Made by a program: the position numbers and the translations under genes. Below the pieces are notes generated by a model. That model ran no database searches, had not been told where the DNA came from, and saw only the letters and a program-made list of their open reading frames with translations. From assembly GCA_001931905.2 (NCBI GenBank), contig MSJI02000846.1, forward strand, positions 1 through 64,000: a stretch of 64,000 bases of DNA. Reading direction: 5' to 3'. Below are positions 30,107 to 42,544 of this stretch, in pieces. Position 1 is the first letter of the stretch. Every line of letters begins with the position of its first letter. The DNA comes from Cladosporium sp. IMV 00045. Lineage: Eukaryota; Ascomycota; Dothideomycetes; Cladosporiales; Cladosporiaceae.

Positions 30107-31742
30107 TCACCAAGCATCCTCACCCCAACGCTCCCTCTCCCTCTGCGCGCGTCTCAATCGCCTCGCTTCCTTCTCCATCTCCCACCCCGGAGGCCTCTCG
30201 CCGTTCTGCCACCCCTCATGCAGCCGCCTCCGCCGCTTCTTCATCGTCTGCCCGCCCACCGAGCTCCCCCTCCGCCTCGCTTTCTTAATGAAATCAGGCG
30301 GCTGCACTAACCGCGCGTCCTCGAGCAACTGCTCGAATTCCCATCCCATCGCGTAGAAAGAAATCGCGCTTTCGTGTTTCGTGCAGGGCGAATGGGTGAC
30401 GGGTAGAAGCCATTGGTGCGGGTACGTGCCGAAGACACTTGTGAAATTGTGGTACGCGCCGAGATTCCACGGATTCATGCCGGGCGGCGTGCGCAGGATG
30501 GCGAAGGTGCGTCCTTCAGGTGCTGGGAGGGGAGGACGGTTGGGTGGGAGGTAGAGCGGGTAGGTTATCGTGCCGTGCCAGTATTGCGCGGCTGGGTCGT
30601 CGCGGCTGCGCTTTCGGGGGCGTGAGGAGCGCTCTGAGGAGATGGTTCGGGTGTTTGTGAAGTAGCTGGCGTGAGCGGGATCGTCGATCTCGGATGTCAA
30701 GGGTGCTGAACTATCGGCTGAATGGGCGGGTGGAGTGTTGTGACGAGACCGTGCGGCAGGCGGAGGGAATTGGAGGTTCTGTTCGTGCTGAAGCTCGGGG
30801 GGTAAGAGCACGGCAAGGTAGATTGACGCGGTCGCGGCATCGATGTTTTCGATCGTTGTTACATTGCGAAGGGCGAGATGAGTTGACATGAGCGCCAGGC
30901 CGAATGTGAAAATGCAAAAGAATCCGGACAAGCCGAGCCCTACGACCCAGTGCACGTTGCCAACAGTGCCACGGGTCTGTTCGGATTCGGCGACGAAGAT
31001 GGCCAAGACGACCAGTGTATAGGCCGTGAATATCGAAGCATATGTCGTGAACTGGACGAAGAATTTGTGCCCGTTCTCACCAACCACGCCACCCACCCAG
31101 GGACAGAAATGATCCATTTTCATGCAGCATCTTCCAATGTCGCTGCAGTGATGGCTCCGATCTGGTTTCCAATTCGAACAAGCCTGACACCATAGGGGAA
31201 GCCCATTTGAATCGCACTGGAAGACATCCTTGGTGTAGTATTCCTCTATTCCAGGAGGTGCAGGCACGCGACCCTTCAATATCCCTTCATGATCTAGTCC
31301 AATCGGCTCTTGGTAGTCGGCTATTGTGGTGCGAGTGCATGAATGCGTTGTCGTGGTTTGTTCGGCGGAATCGGGCGCTTTTTGTGAAGGATCCCGAGGC
31401 GGATGGCGCTGTTCGGTAAGGCCTGGGTTGAAGGTGACGACGTATAGTAGGCGAAAGTATGCTACCGCCATGGGTATCAAGAGGCAGAAGTAGACGATCG
31501 GAAGGGCGATCCCAAGCCCGATGCGCTGTGGTACTCGAGCCTCTTCAGGCGTGTTAAGGAGGTATTCCACTGCAGAGTATCAGCCGCCGTCTCTTTCCTG
31601 ATGGTTTAATGATCTTCATACCGCATAGTGGCCCTACAAAAACCCAACTTCCGTATGCGACCGCAAGAATCAAGAACACCGGGATGCATCTGGCAACGGC
31701 TTGGTTGTTCCTCTGCCGCCGGCGCAATTCTTTTGCGTTCAT
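30107..31742 (-). CDS. PFA5: DHHC-type palmitoyltransferase, Pfa5-like
   Basis: Exons 31622-31742 and 30107-31569 are joined over a 52-base intron; 527 residues. DHHC proteins S-acylate membrane-associated proteins. Four hydrophobic segments flank the Cys-rich domain: CIPVFLILAVAYGSWVFVG near 23-41, ALPIVYFCLLIPMAVAYF near 62, and two after it (about 205-260). The Cys-rich domain (about 168-200) has CQACSNWKPDRSHHCSDIGRC, and the catalytic tetrapeptide is DHFC (193-196) rather than DHHC, a variant I associate with fungal Pfa5. The long C-terminal tail is Arg/Pro-rich and basic. The ATG at 31742 is the first in frame. Confidence 0.9.
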
Positions 31743-34700
31743 GACAGAGGCCAACGATACCGTGCGTTGTGCCCCAGTCGCATTCTCCCACGAAGGTCAG
31801 GTCGTGTGGTCGAGAGCGTAGGAGGCCGCGCAGGCCTTGTTGCTGTGAAGTTGGCTGCCGCTATCCCGTGATCGATAACTTGAGGCTGGAGATCTGCAGC
31901 ACTACATCATGATGGATGGAGGCGGGGGCTGGTCAGCGCAGAGCATCCATCATTCACTTCACGGCTCCTCCGATCCACATATAAGGCTCATTTTAACGTC
32001 CTCCATATCACTAAAGTCCATCTTTGAGACAGCATTCTTTGAGCATCGATGATTCCATGTCTTACAGAAACCGATTTGTAGGGCTGGCACTCGACACTGC
32101 TTTGTTAATCACTTTGGGCTGTCCCGGAAGATCTAGCGTCCAGTACCGATTCATCGGTCAGCATCTCACATATACAAAAGAATAGCACGCATGTATCGCG
32201 CATACCTCTTACAGTGGTCTGTGATCACTATTCTGCATCGATTCCTTGAATTGGCGCATTGAGACCCGTCTCGACTGTCTCAACCAGCCACCCTATCCTT
32301 CAGATCATGGTACAGAACACAACCGGTGGTCTTGACTCATGTAATCTATAGCAGAGCTAGTATGTTGGTCCATCTCAGAGCGTCCAAACGCAACATCATT
32401 TTCCAAACAAAGAACACATGCTTGCAAGAGATGCACGTGACTACACGCTCACGTGATCGATCACATGGATATAACATGTCTTACCACCGGCCGACTTGAT
32501 CTCTGTCGATCTTCAATCTAACGCGCCGCTCTGCATCAAAGATCAGCGGCTTTGCACATGCTTCAGACTCGCCAAGACGAATCGATATTCCCAGCTCGTT
32601 CTTCACTCCTCAAGCGAAGACGCGTCGTGGCCCAGAGCTGAACGTACAGAATCCGGTTCTATCACTCCCAAGCTCCATTGTATAGTCCGCCGTATCTGCA
32701 TACGAAAACTGACTTCAAAGCCTGTTAGCACGTGTCTGCGCTGTCACATGCATCTGTATCAGGCGATGTGCTATATTGAGCGGCGTAGTATGGAGGATGT
32801 TGAGTTGCAATATGCTTGATATTCCATTGATTATCTACATGCACCGGACTGACCCAAAATGCTCTCATGCATTGAACCGACATTCCTGCAGGAGCTCTAT
32901 AGTATGTTCGTCTATGGTAGATTGCCATTTGCTCGGCACTGTTGGAACGCAGGAACGAGGCCCAGAACCTCGCGTCGGACGTGAGCTCATTCCTCAGCGC
33001 ATCTCGGGTATGTCAAAATATCAGACAGGGACCGACGGCGGGTATACGAAACCCAAGGCACGTCAATGGCTTGATCGACGCGAAGGCTGCAAGAACCCAA
33101 ATGGCTGCCAGGACCAGAGAGTATAGACCCAACTTTCACCGGCGCGGCGTTCTCGGCGCGACGCATCAAGAAAAGCAAAGGTACCCTTTTCGGGCGGCTG
33201 TATGGCACATAAACACAAACTCTTCTCCAAGCAGAGTTCAAGCCCACGAGGCGATTCTCAGTCCCGGGGGTTTGGGCTGGACAGTTGCTTAGCCTCGATA
33301 GACTTCGGCAGCTGGGAGGACGAGAAAGGTAAACATACCGTTGGTGCCGAGCGAGCGAACTTCAATCATATGCAAGCGAGCGAGAGATCCGCTCTTTCTC
33401 GTTAGGCCGCGGTGCGCCGCAGCGGCCCTGACCTGTCAAACCCCACGTTCGTTAAACGATCCTCGTATTGATATTACGACGCCTGCTATGACCATCTCGT
33501 GCCTGGGACCTGGCTTTCGCGAACGTCGGTTGGCTTTCGCTTGCGGGCTTAGCTGAACTCTTCGGTGCAAGCGAGACCATTATTTGGAAGACATTGCAAC
33601 ACGATTAGAATTGTTGTTGGGCACACTTGCTGAACAAGGAGAATGCCGAACTACTATCGGGCCTTCCAATCTCGGCATCACTCTGACTGGTATACCATCC
33701 TGTCCTGCAGATCTGCATTCCGCGATGAGGTGTGAGTTTCGAGCTGACAGCTGCAGAACCCTCCCGTAACCCAACTCTAAACGGCCATCAAGATCGTCGT
33801 CATCGCCGCCCAGTCGTCGATCCCATTGTCCCAGGAGGAGCTGAAGAGGCGCAAGACCAAGCATCCGCTAGCGCAACGCCTCCGAATCCCGCTCCCAAGT
33901 GACATTCAAGCGCAGCATCATTTGATCGAATGAAAGATGACGGCCGGGTGGGCTACGCCACAGGCCCAAGCCACAGCACAGCCCTGCCCACAGCCCTAAT
34001 GTGCAGGGCAACTCAGATCGTGAACAGAACTCTAATCATGCGGGATCCTTGATCGCACCCCCACCCTGTTGGCCCAAAACGGCCAATACACCTCGCCAGA
34101 ACTGGCCTGCCCACGCCTGCTTTGCCCTCTCTGCACTGCCCGCCCGCTTACCTCCTAGCTTGGACCAGTTGACAGTTGTCGGCGCCCTGAACGATCTTGG
34201 ACGACAAACGGCGATACACTTCGGTCCAAGGAATAGGCGATGACACCACGGAAGGGCCCGCCCACAACGCCTTGCAGGTAAGCTGCCGTTGTTGCATGTG
34301 ATGGGGATCTCAACATGGTATTCCTGCCCAAGTAGCGAGTACCCCTATGCACTGGGCGCGCGGCACTACCCTGATCTACCATGAAACCCTTCACACTGCT
34401 GTTCGGGATCCCATGTGCTCGTACACCGGGTCTGCCTTGAATGATCATATCACTTTGGCGAGGCAAAGAAAGCGAGCGATGCCTTTCGGGCCATCTCGCT
34501 CCGATTGCAAGTATTCTTGGTCGGGATTGACTTCTGCCTCGAGACGAAGGCGGAAAGCTCCCGCTGGGAACCCAGGGATACCGCGATCTACCAGATACCT
34601 ACGTGAAGATCAGTCACTTCCGCATCTGGGTTGTAAGCCGATAGCAGGAGGGGGAGGTAGGTTGGTAGATAGGTGTCAACATCTGCTCCGCGGCAATCTT

Positions 34701-35567
34701 GCAGCAGGGGAAGTTGCGGGATGAAGTCAAGACGGTCGATTCGAGTCCAGATCGCACATCGAAAGCACATGTTATCTCCGGCCATCAGATCAACGTCGAT
34801 ACTAGGGAAAGGAACAAGACAGATCATCCTCGCCAACATCAAGGGAGAGCCGCCGCTCGGGTCTATCGTCGATTCCCAATTTCCGGATCCTGGGTTCTCC
34901 ATGTATATACAGACCCTGCTTCGCGGCAGGGCTGGTAGAAATGGGTGGTGAAGAAGCAATTCAATAGTCGTGTTGCATCAGGCAGAGGTCCAACTAATTA
35001 CAATTACCCGCGTATGAACTGCAACAATCGCTCAAACGTAACATACAAAAAAGCGCCGGCGTCCCGGCTGTTTCAAAATACCGGCAACGCAAGCGTGTGT
35101 CGTTGAGAGCCATCCCCATCCAGCGTACGTAAAACAATGCCGCCAGCGTCTCTTCCGCGGCTCCTTTCCCGCCTCAAAAAGCATTAACTCAAAGCATCTT
35201 TCCGCCTTCGTCTGGCAGGATTACCTCGTCAGGTAAGTGCGGCTTGTAATGTTCAAGCCCCACGTTCCGGTACGAGGCACAAGTTGCCGACCATCTGCAT
35301 CCGCGTGGCGTTTGTGGCTTGCTGAGATAGGGGAGACGAAAGTTACCGAATACTGAGTGGCTTGCTCTGCCGAGTCTGAAGGCAGTAGCATTGAAGGAGA
35401 GAGCGTGTAACTTTCACAGCGATTTTCCAGCTGTTACGTGAAGAATGCCGTTTTGGGTCGTTTACATGACTCAGGGGATCTTGCCATTGGCGAAGGCGGT
35501 AATACAGGTCGAGAGGAGCCGTTCTTCGTTGGAGTAATTACCGTGCATGATCGGATGTTTGCAGAAC
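31743..35567. other. Gene-free region of 3.8 kb upstream of PFA5-like gene
   Basis: I found no supported gene here. It contains only short open frames (longest 125 codons) without domains, and no tRNA-like box pair. It is AT-richer near 32000-32900 and moderate elsewhere. It separates the homeodomain gene 3' end from the acyltransferase gene. Confidence 0.5.
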
Positions 35568-37139
35568 TCAATCGCCGTGGTCGAGGCCGGAGATGCGCGT
35601 CTTGTCCCGTTTGTCGCGCAGTTCTGGGCATCGACGACGGTGGTTGATGAACCAGTTGCTCACTTGTGTCATGCTGATTCCCGTGGCCTGCAGTTTCTTC
35701 TGGTCAGTTTGGGCTTCTGGTGACTTTTGGATATGACACTTACGTTGGAGAAGAGCGCTTTTTGTTCCTCAGAGGGATAGGGATTGGAGATGTTCTAGCA
35801 AGGGGTCAGCATATATGTTCGTTGCGTGCCGAAACGATTCCTGTATCGTCGCCTTACCTGATCGAACCAATTCTTCATGATCTCCGTCGACTGCTTTGGT
35901 AGATTACTCCGTTTGCGCGTCTTTCCTTGCTGGTAGTCATAGTGACTCGGCATGAAGAACGTCGGTTGCGCATCTTGATAGACTGGTCGGCTGTACGTTT
36001 TTGGCTGTCGATACTGCGGACTGTCTCTGTGGGGACCAGCCTCGTCGCGCATTGGAAGCGAGTAGTGAGGCGGTCTGGACGGTGCATAACCGTTGCGAGA
36101 CGTGTCCACAGGCACAGGAGGTGCATAGTCGCGCTGGCTTGCGATGGAAGAGCGTCGTGACATGCTACTATCCGACGGCAGCGCGTAGCGGTCGCCGTTC
36201 GTCGCACCAAAGTAATCGACAGGCGGTCGCGCATGAGCTGACGATGGGTAGGCGTAGATCGGCTCTGACCTCGAAGGAGTGAAAGCAGGCTGGTCTGGCG
36301 ATCTGTACGAACCATTTGAGGTCACTTCGCTGGGTCGTCGAGGCGCTTCAGTTGCGAAGCCCCGAGCGTACTGGTAATGCGCCGTGCCGGGCGATGTCTG
36401 GGAATGTCTAGAAGCTGGTGGTGCCTGGTACATTGACGGTCGACGACCGTTCTCACGTTCCGTTCGTTGAAGTGAACGATCACGCGGCATTCCAGCCTCT
36501 TGGGCAGGGTACGCAGGGTTTCGTTCGAGAGTCGCCGTAGGCAGACCTGGAGAGCTTACACTACTCCTCGGCTTGAAGACGGGCGACGGATCGAGACCAA
36601 GTTCAGTCCGTGGCTTCTTGTTGGGATAAAGAGAGGGAGGCTTGTAGGTCACAGCAGAGAACGACGGTTCCCGTGGACGAGGCTGAAATCCACCCTGTTG
36701 CGTTGGAGGAGTGTCTGGCGGTGATGTGATCGCACCGTTAAGAACCTTGAACTTGTCAGTCGACGATTCCAAGAAGAGAAGGGGAAGTCATATTCCTTAC
36801 TGTCTTTAACGGGGGCAGAGAAGGCTTCTGACAGTCTGCTGGCTGATACAGCGGTGATCGAGGCCTCGAACGGTGCTGACGGTCATCGTACACGGCGAGA
36901 CCTTCACGACTCTGCCCAGCAGAGTCATTACCACAGTCCGATCGGTCGCTCGAAAGAAGTGAACAGATCCGCATGCCGTTCCGGATGTATGTTCGAGGAA
37001 TCTGTTCGTCGAGCGAGCCGTTGCTGCTACGAGAGGCTTCTGGGGTTGGTAAACGAGGGGAAATGCGTCTGTGATCACGGATCTTTGGTGAATATACAAC
37101 GCTCGGGCGATAGAAATCCATTGGTGCTGTGTCTCCCAT
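35568..37139 (-). CDS. TALE (homeobox KN) homeodomain transcription factor
   Basis: Four exons: 36801-37139, 35858-36751, 35744-35794 (51 bases) and 35568-35699, with introns of 49, 63 and 44 bases; 471 residues. The first 385 residues are Ser/Pro/Arg-rich and disordered. The homeodomain lies at the C-terminus, about 390-455. It starts KRSNLPKQSTEIMKNWFDQ, and the middle exon gives NISNPYPSEEQKALFSN with the Pro-Tyr-Pro insert that marks TALE homeodomains. The last exon adds TGISMTQVSNWFINHRRR, the recognition helix with the conserved WF-N-R residues. Fungal relatives include Tos8/Cup9-like repressors, but orthology cannot be fixed here. The ATG at 37139 precedes MGDTAPMDFYRPS. Confidence 0.93.
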
Positions 37140-40100
37140 GGTCGCAGGCGTGCGAAGTGCTAGAGAACGTCTCAGACCATCTGTCAAGAGGTCAAAGTGG
37201 CTGGTCCTAGAAACGACGCTACTGATAGATATGCGGCAGAGCAGAAGGTTGAGTACGTCTCGCCGTCACAAACTTTCAGGAACGAAATCGGGATTGAGGC
37301 CAAAAGCTTGCTGAGATGTGGAGGTTGCGACGGGCCAGGGTGCCACGTCTTCAGAGAAAGGTAGCAATAGGGTTTGTGAATGAGATGGTTCAGATTGCCC
37401 TGAATACAACCATGGCAGGAACGTCAAAGCCTTGGTGAAGCTGAATGGGTAACAAACATCAAAGTCAAAAGATTTTCGGGCATGAGAGAAAAGACACTGG
37501 TTTTTGCTGGATAGCGTCGAACGATCGATCCCGTGAATAGTGGGAGGGTGCTGTACTCGAGTGGAGACGACGTATGGTCGAGTCGAGTGCCATCCGGACG
37601 CTCAGGCGATCGGTGAATGACCCGCAGACTGAGCTTATGCGGCCGAACCCATCTCGTCCTGGGTCGGCTGGGCAAGAAAGGAGTCCCTCACGCTTATGCA
37701 GTGTTGCGGCAAGCAGCAAGAAGAGCAGGGCGGGCGGGAGGACAAGGGTCGTGCGTATGCCAGAAAGTGAGGGTTTATGACAGCTCGTTGGCGCCACAGG
37801 GGTCGCGCTCCAGGTCCCTAGTGGAAGTCGTCAAGAGCCAGATCCAACGGCCCGCATCGTACTTTGTGGCTCCAGATGTCTGCTGCCGCGGTTGGTACTC
37901 ATGCGGGACCCGGCGTCATTCGAAAGCATGCTGGGCCCAGTTAACTCTGTTTTCTCGATGCACGCCGGTGCCGCGACAACGTTTACGGCTCCGCGGGCTT
38001 CCCCATGCCCATTCGAGGCACTGCAAAACCGCACGAGCACGAGCTACTGCACGGCTCATTCGACAAGTACCATGGTATCGGCCTATGTGTGCGAGCCCTG
38101 TTCACGTTCAGTGGCCGACGAGGTCTTCACAACGTGACAGAGTTGGGGGCACATGGCATTGTTGAGCGTGGCGATGGCAAGACCACCATGCATGCACGCT
38201 CGCATGCGCCATCTCCAGCTTGCCGTTTGATGAATCGTAATTGCCTTTGGCACACGCACGTAGAGAATGAAACTTTAGCGGCTCGAAGGATCAGGAACTT
38301 TTCGCCTGGCGACATTCTCCCGCTCGACAGCGTGCGCCTAGCGGTAGCGTCGGGCATTTGATGCGATGCGACCTATCTATTCCGAGTAGCGGTCGCGCTG
38401 TCTCGCGACAGGCAAATCCTGCCGGGCGACGACGGTGGGAAATGATGTGCCATAGCTTGGTAATGGCCATCGTGGGCCGCGCGAGCAGGTGGCTTGTGCC
38501 GGGCAGAGATGGGTGCTCAACGCATGTGCAAAGCGCCACAGTCGCAGGACAGGCGACCTACGGGGAGGTAGGGCAGAATCAATGTGGTGCGGGTTAGCAC
38601 TGCACATGGTAATGCTATTCTTGCGCGGGAGGGCCAGGTCTGGTAACAGATGATCGGCCCTGACGACGATGGGCATGGGCTTGGGATGGGGTGGATCATG
38701 GCACGCAGCAGCTGCACGCACGCACTCGACGCGGAAGCACTCGACACGGAAGACACCACTGACTACCTCCCACCTGGATCGAGGCTCCGTGCGGCGAGTG
38801 TCGGCGCGGTGATCGATGAGCGAGCGCCAACTCTCGTCAAAGGCTGTTGCGAGTTGTTGCGCGCATGCAGTAGACGACCGGGCTACCGGCGTCGTCCGCC
38901 AAGTCACGGGCTGAGGTCGCCGCCTTCACGGGGCCTGCAGCAGAGGCAGGGAAGCAGGGCGCAGAGGGCTTCCCAAGTGGCTCCGGTAGTTCGGCTCGGC
39001 AGGATGATGTGCGCTGCGTGCGGCATGTATGAGACAAGGTTGGTGGCTGCACCATGCTGCACCATACCGTAGGCACGCATTCACGATTGGCGGGACAGCC
39101 ATGACAATGCCGCCAAGCTGCTCTGCTACAGGGTGGTGGACTGGTGGTAGTATGGCCGTAGTGCCGAACACTGAGGGCTTGAAACCGCGCGAATGCTGTT
39201 GACAGGCCCGCGGCGGGTGAGATGGCGCGACTACTTGCTGAGGTACTATAGTACTGACGCACGTGGATGGGCCTTGTGTCATGGTCATGGGAAGGATGAG
39301 ACGAGGGCAGGGAGGGAGAGTGGAGGTCAGTCTAGCCACCCATGCCGCACGAGTAGCACTACAGGCACCATCTGAGTAGTGAAAGGATGAGGAGGTAGTG
39401 GATGGTGGCTACTGGTGGCAAGTGGATGATGACGAGGCAGAGAGCGAGCGAGGGATGTAGTAGTGACCTCTGCCGAGTACGCCTCCTCGTAATGTGCAGT
39501 AGGGATGGATTATTGGATGTGGACGGGTTGAGGACTACTGTTGATTATTGATTAGGGCGATGGTCCGGCCCGCGTGCGTGGCATTCCTTCACGCCGTCTT
39601 ACCATGATTTTGCCTTTGGAACCCGGCAGAGATACCGTTCAGACCGTTGCTGCTGCTGCCACCGTCGTCTGTAGACATATCAAATAGTGCAAGCAAGCGT
39701 CCTTTGGGACCAAGCTTCCGGTTGATTCGCCCGCGGCGTGTCTCAAGGACCCATAGCCAGATCTCAAGAGCGGCGGATGAACGCAGGGATGGCCATTTCG
39801 CTCGCGCCGCCAACCGGGAATGGTAACAGAAACTACTCCCATGACACCGATGCGTCCCATTCCGGCCGCCTGCCAAATCCGCGCCAACCGCCATGCTCTA
39901 TCCCCATCCGGTCTTGACAGGCCTGTCTCCTGTCTCCTGTCACCATCAGGCCCGCTGAGGGCTGCCTCCTCCTCCTTTACGCCCAGCTCATTCCACATTA
40001 CCGAATTGTTATTGCGGCGTTTAATCTACACAAAACCTAATCTGCCCACCTTTTTTTGCCCGACGCCCGCCCGCCCGTGACGTGTCAGGGCGATGGCAGA

Positions 40101-41473
40101 CATGATGGTGGGAGTAGGGTTGTTTGGCCTCTCCCAGCCGACCCCTTGTCACCAAGCTGCATTACGGTACTTCGCAACAGACGCTGTATGTTGTCATGAT
40201 CTAGATACGGGATCCCTTGGGGAGAGAGCAGCATGTACACGCGGGTACTCCCAACCGATGGTATTCTGCGCGTCTCACCTGCCCGTCGCAGGTCGAATCT
40301 TCCCACGAATCGGCACCTGTAACGCAAGGCGGCATACCACCTCCCACGGCATGCCAGACGGGTGCCAGTCCTCCCATCCACGCCTACAACCATTGCCCCG
40401 ACCGAGCTTCTGCGGTCGCATGCCGGACCCGGCGGCGTGGGTGAGCGTGCCCGGAGATACAGTTGATATATAGCACCAGCGCGCACGACAAACGCCCTGT
40501 GTCCTGTGGCCCGGGACGCCGCGGCGTGGTTTGACAGCTTTCGCAGACGCCTTCCCGTCGCTCTGGCGCTACCGCCTTTCCATGTGAACCGCCAGGCTGA
40601 GCACGGGAGGAAGGGCCGTCTGGGTGGGAGGCGAGCACACGGCTCGACACACCTCGCATTGCAACGGGATGCGTGTGGATTTCATGTATGTTGGGCGCCC
40701 GCCGAACCAATCGCCACCGCCAGCCCAGGCGAGGCGAGAACATCTTGCAGCAGAAGGGACCAGCAACAGCTGGCGCACATGGCCCAGTCGCGTCTCCTCC
40801 TTCAAGCCACGGACATGTCGCGTGCGACCTGGCGACCCTCACGACCTCCCACCCACCCTCCCACGTGACATGTCAATGACATGCATCAGCTGAGTTCGCA
40901 TGAGATTCGAGTCGCACGCGCGACGACTAGGTTTGCCTTCGCCTTCGCGATATCTTGGTTCAGTCCCGCGGTGTGGTCCCGCTCCTCGACGATCCGATGG
41001 ACAAAACCCTCCGGGCCCAGTGACCAGGCGCAGACGCACCCTCCGCGCCTCCATTCTCACCTGTTGTGTTGCGACACAATCCATCGCGTTGGATCTGGGG
41101 TCCGTCTTTCTTTATGCTTGGGACCGACAAGCCGAATCGCAGCCCTGGAGGCCCGGCGCACACGGATTCCGTGCGCGGTTGCACCGTGAGCCTTGCATTT
41201 GCAGACTTCCTCAATCCGACGATGCGCATGATTGTCATGAGCCATCGATAGGACGGCGAGAGAGGTATGTGTGATACGGTGGAAGTGGAAGCGAGATTGT
41301 CCAGCTTGCAGCGAGCTCTCAACTGCAGGCTGCGAATATGTGCCATTTGACGTGTGCTCATGTGATGCGACTTTTTAGATACTCTACCGATGCAGCAAAT
41401 GCAGCAGCTATATAGCAGGAACATGCGAGCACCGACGGCGTGGTTCCTCACCGCCGCCTCGACGCAACCACCC
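37140..41473. other. Gene-free region of 4.3 kb upstream of the homeodomain gene
   Basis: No supported coding gene was found. Open frames up to 182 codons occur on both strands but overlap each other, are Arg/Cys/His-rich and lack domains, as expected of GC-rich non-coding sequence. An imperfect tandem 15-mer lies at 38723-38752. The stretch faces the 5' end of the homeodomain gene and may be its extended regulatory region or long 5' UTR, or hold a non-coding RNA. Confidence 0.5.
38723..38752 (+). repeat. Tandem 15-base repeat, two copies
   Basis: CACTCGAC(G/A)CGGAAG occurs twice, differing at one base. Confidence 0.8.
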
Positions 41474-42544
41474 TTAGCAGCAGACGGCATAACCGAATGT
41501 CACCGCGACCACTGCCAAACTCCAGTACCGGAACGCTGCGTTGACCCCGGCCGCGCTGTCTGAGTCCTCGCTCAACACTTCATTGGGCACGCTTCTCCTG
41601 CCGACAGCGTTGCTCACGCCATTGGCCGAGTCCACAGATTCGATCGCCGGACCGACGTTGAAGAAGTCGACCAGGACGAACGTCGGCTGCTGCCCGTACT
41701 CTTGCGTGCATCGGCCGGTCTGCAGACCAAGGTTGCCCGTCTCATTGCCTGGCGCGTTCGTCGTCGTCAGGTTCCCGATATTGGGCGATTGGATGCCGAA
41801 CGCCTGGTTTTCGTAAAGAAAGTGGTTCATCAAAGCCATCCGGCCTGACGAGATCGCCTTGCTGGAATCCCCGCTCACGGCGCCCGGCCTGTCCGGCGTG
41901 CAATCAAAGTCGCCAAGCGCCGAGTTCTCAAACGCGTTCTCGAAGACGTACGTGAATTCGTCGAGCAAATACGGCGCCGCGGCATTGTCGCTGAGCGACG
42001 CCACGAAGTTCACCAACCGCGTATTGCTATCGATCAAATCCTGCAGCGTCGGCCAGGTCGTCGACGCCGAGCTCGACGACGGCTGGTAAGAGTACGTATC
42101 CACGCCGGCGGCCGTATACTCCGACGCGAGATCGCTGGCGCTCGCATCGTCGGAGTTGACCAGCAGCACCGTCACGACCTCGTTGGGATTGTCGTCCATG
42201 AAATCCTTGATCTCCCCGAGCCAATCACTCAACTTTCCCGCGTCCAGCAGGTCGCAGTCGCTATGGCACAGATGCCACTCGCCATTCTCTGAGTGTACTT
42301 GCGCGCTGAGTAATCTGACTCCGGCTTCTAGTTGCACCGTGCTGTTGAAGAATTGGTTGCCGGATGTGCTCCAGTTTGTGGAATCGTCTCGTACGAAAGG
42401 GCTGTCGTGAGCGCCCAGATGTGTGATTTGGTTGTATGATTTGCTGCAGAGGTCTGGACTGTTGTTGCAGGCTTGTGCTTGCGCCACTGCGGACTGAACT
42501 GCGATGGGCAGAAGGAGTAGTGACTGTGCGGTTCTTGAGAACAT
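41474..42544 (-). CDS. Secreted PLC-like phosphodiesterase, probably GPI-anchored
   Basis: Single exon, 356 residues. The ATG at 42544 gives a signal peptide (MFSRTAQSLLLLPIAVQSAVA). The family is the PI-PLC X-like TIM-barrel group of secreted fungal proteins. THLGAHDSPFV (about 40-50) holds the first conserved His and LSAQVHSENGEWHLCH holds the second. Conserved barrel strands follow (VVTVLLVNSDD, RLVNFVAS). The C-terminus has a hydrophobic stretch YWSLAVVAVTFGYAV that ends the protein, as in GPI attachment signals. The substrate is unknown. Some family members lack the calcium-binding residues of true PI-PLCs, so catalytic activity is not assured. Confidence 0.85.
   Translation of the reverse strand: MFSRTAQSLLLLPIAVQSAVAQAQACNNSPDLCSKSYNQITHLGAHDSPFVRDDSTNWSTSGNQFFNSTVQLEAGVRLLSAQVHSENGEWHLCHSDCDLLDAGKLSDWLGEIKDFMDDNPNEVVTVLLVNSDDASASDLASEYTAAGVDTYSYQPSSSSASTTWPTLQDLIDSNTRLVNFVASLSDNAAAPYLLDEFTYVFENAFENSALGDFDCTPDRPGAVSGDSSKAISSGRMALMNHFLYENQAFGIQSPNIGNLTTTNAPGNETGNLGLQTGRCTQEYGQQPTFVLVDFFNVGPAIESVDSANGVSNAVGRRSVPNEVLSEDSDSAAGVNAAFRYWSLAVVAVTFGYAVCC

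Noticed and set aside
37617..38165. 182-codon frame in the gene-free region upstream of the homeodomain gene
   Set aside because: Arg/Cys/His-rich, overlaps other frames of similar length on both strands; typical of GC-rich non-coding DNA.
40960..41490. 176-codon minus-strand frame before the PLC-like gene's 3' end
   Set aside because: No domain, Met and Arg/Ser-rich composition, and it overlaps the PLC-like stop.
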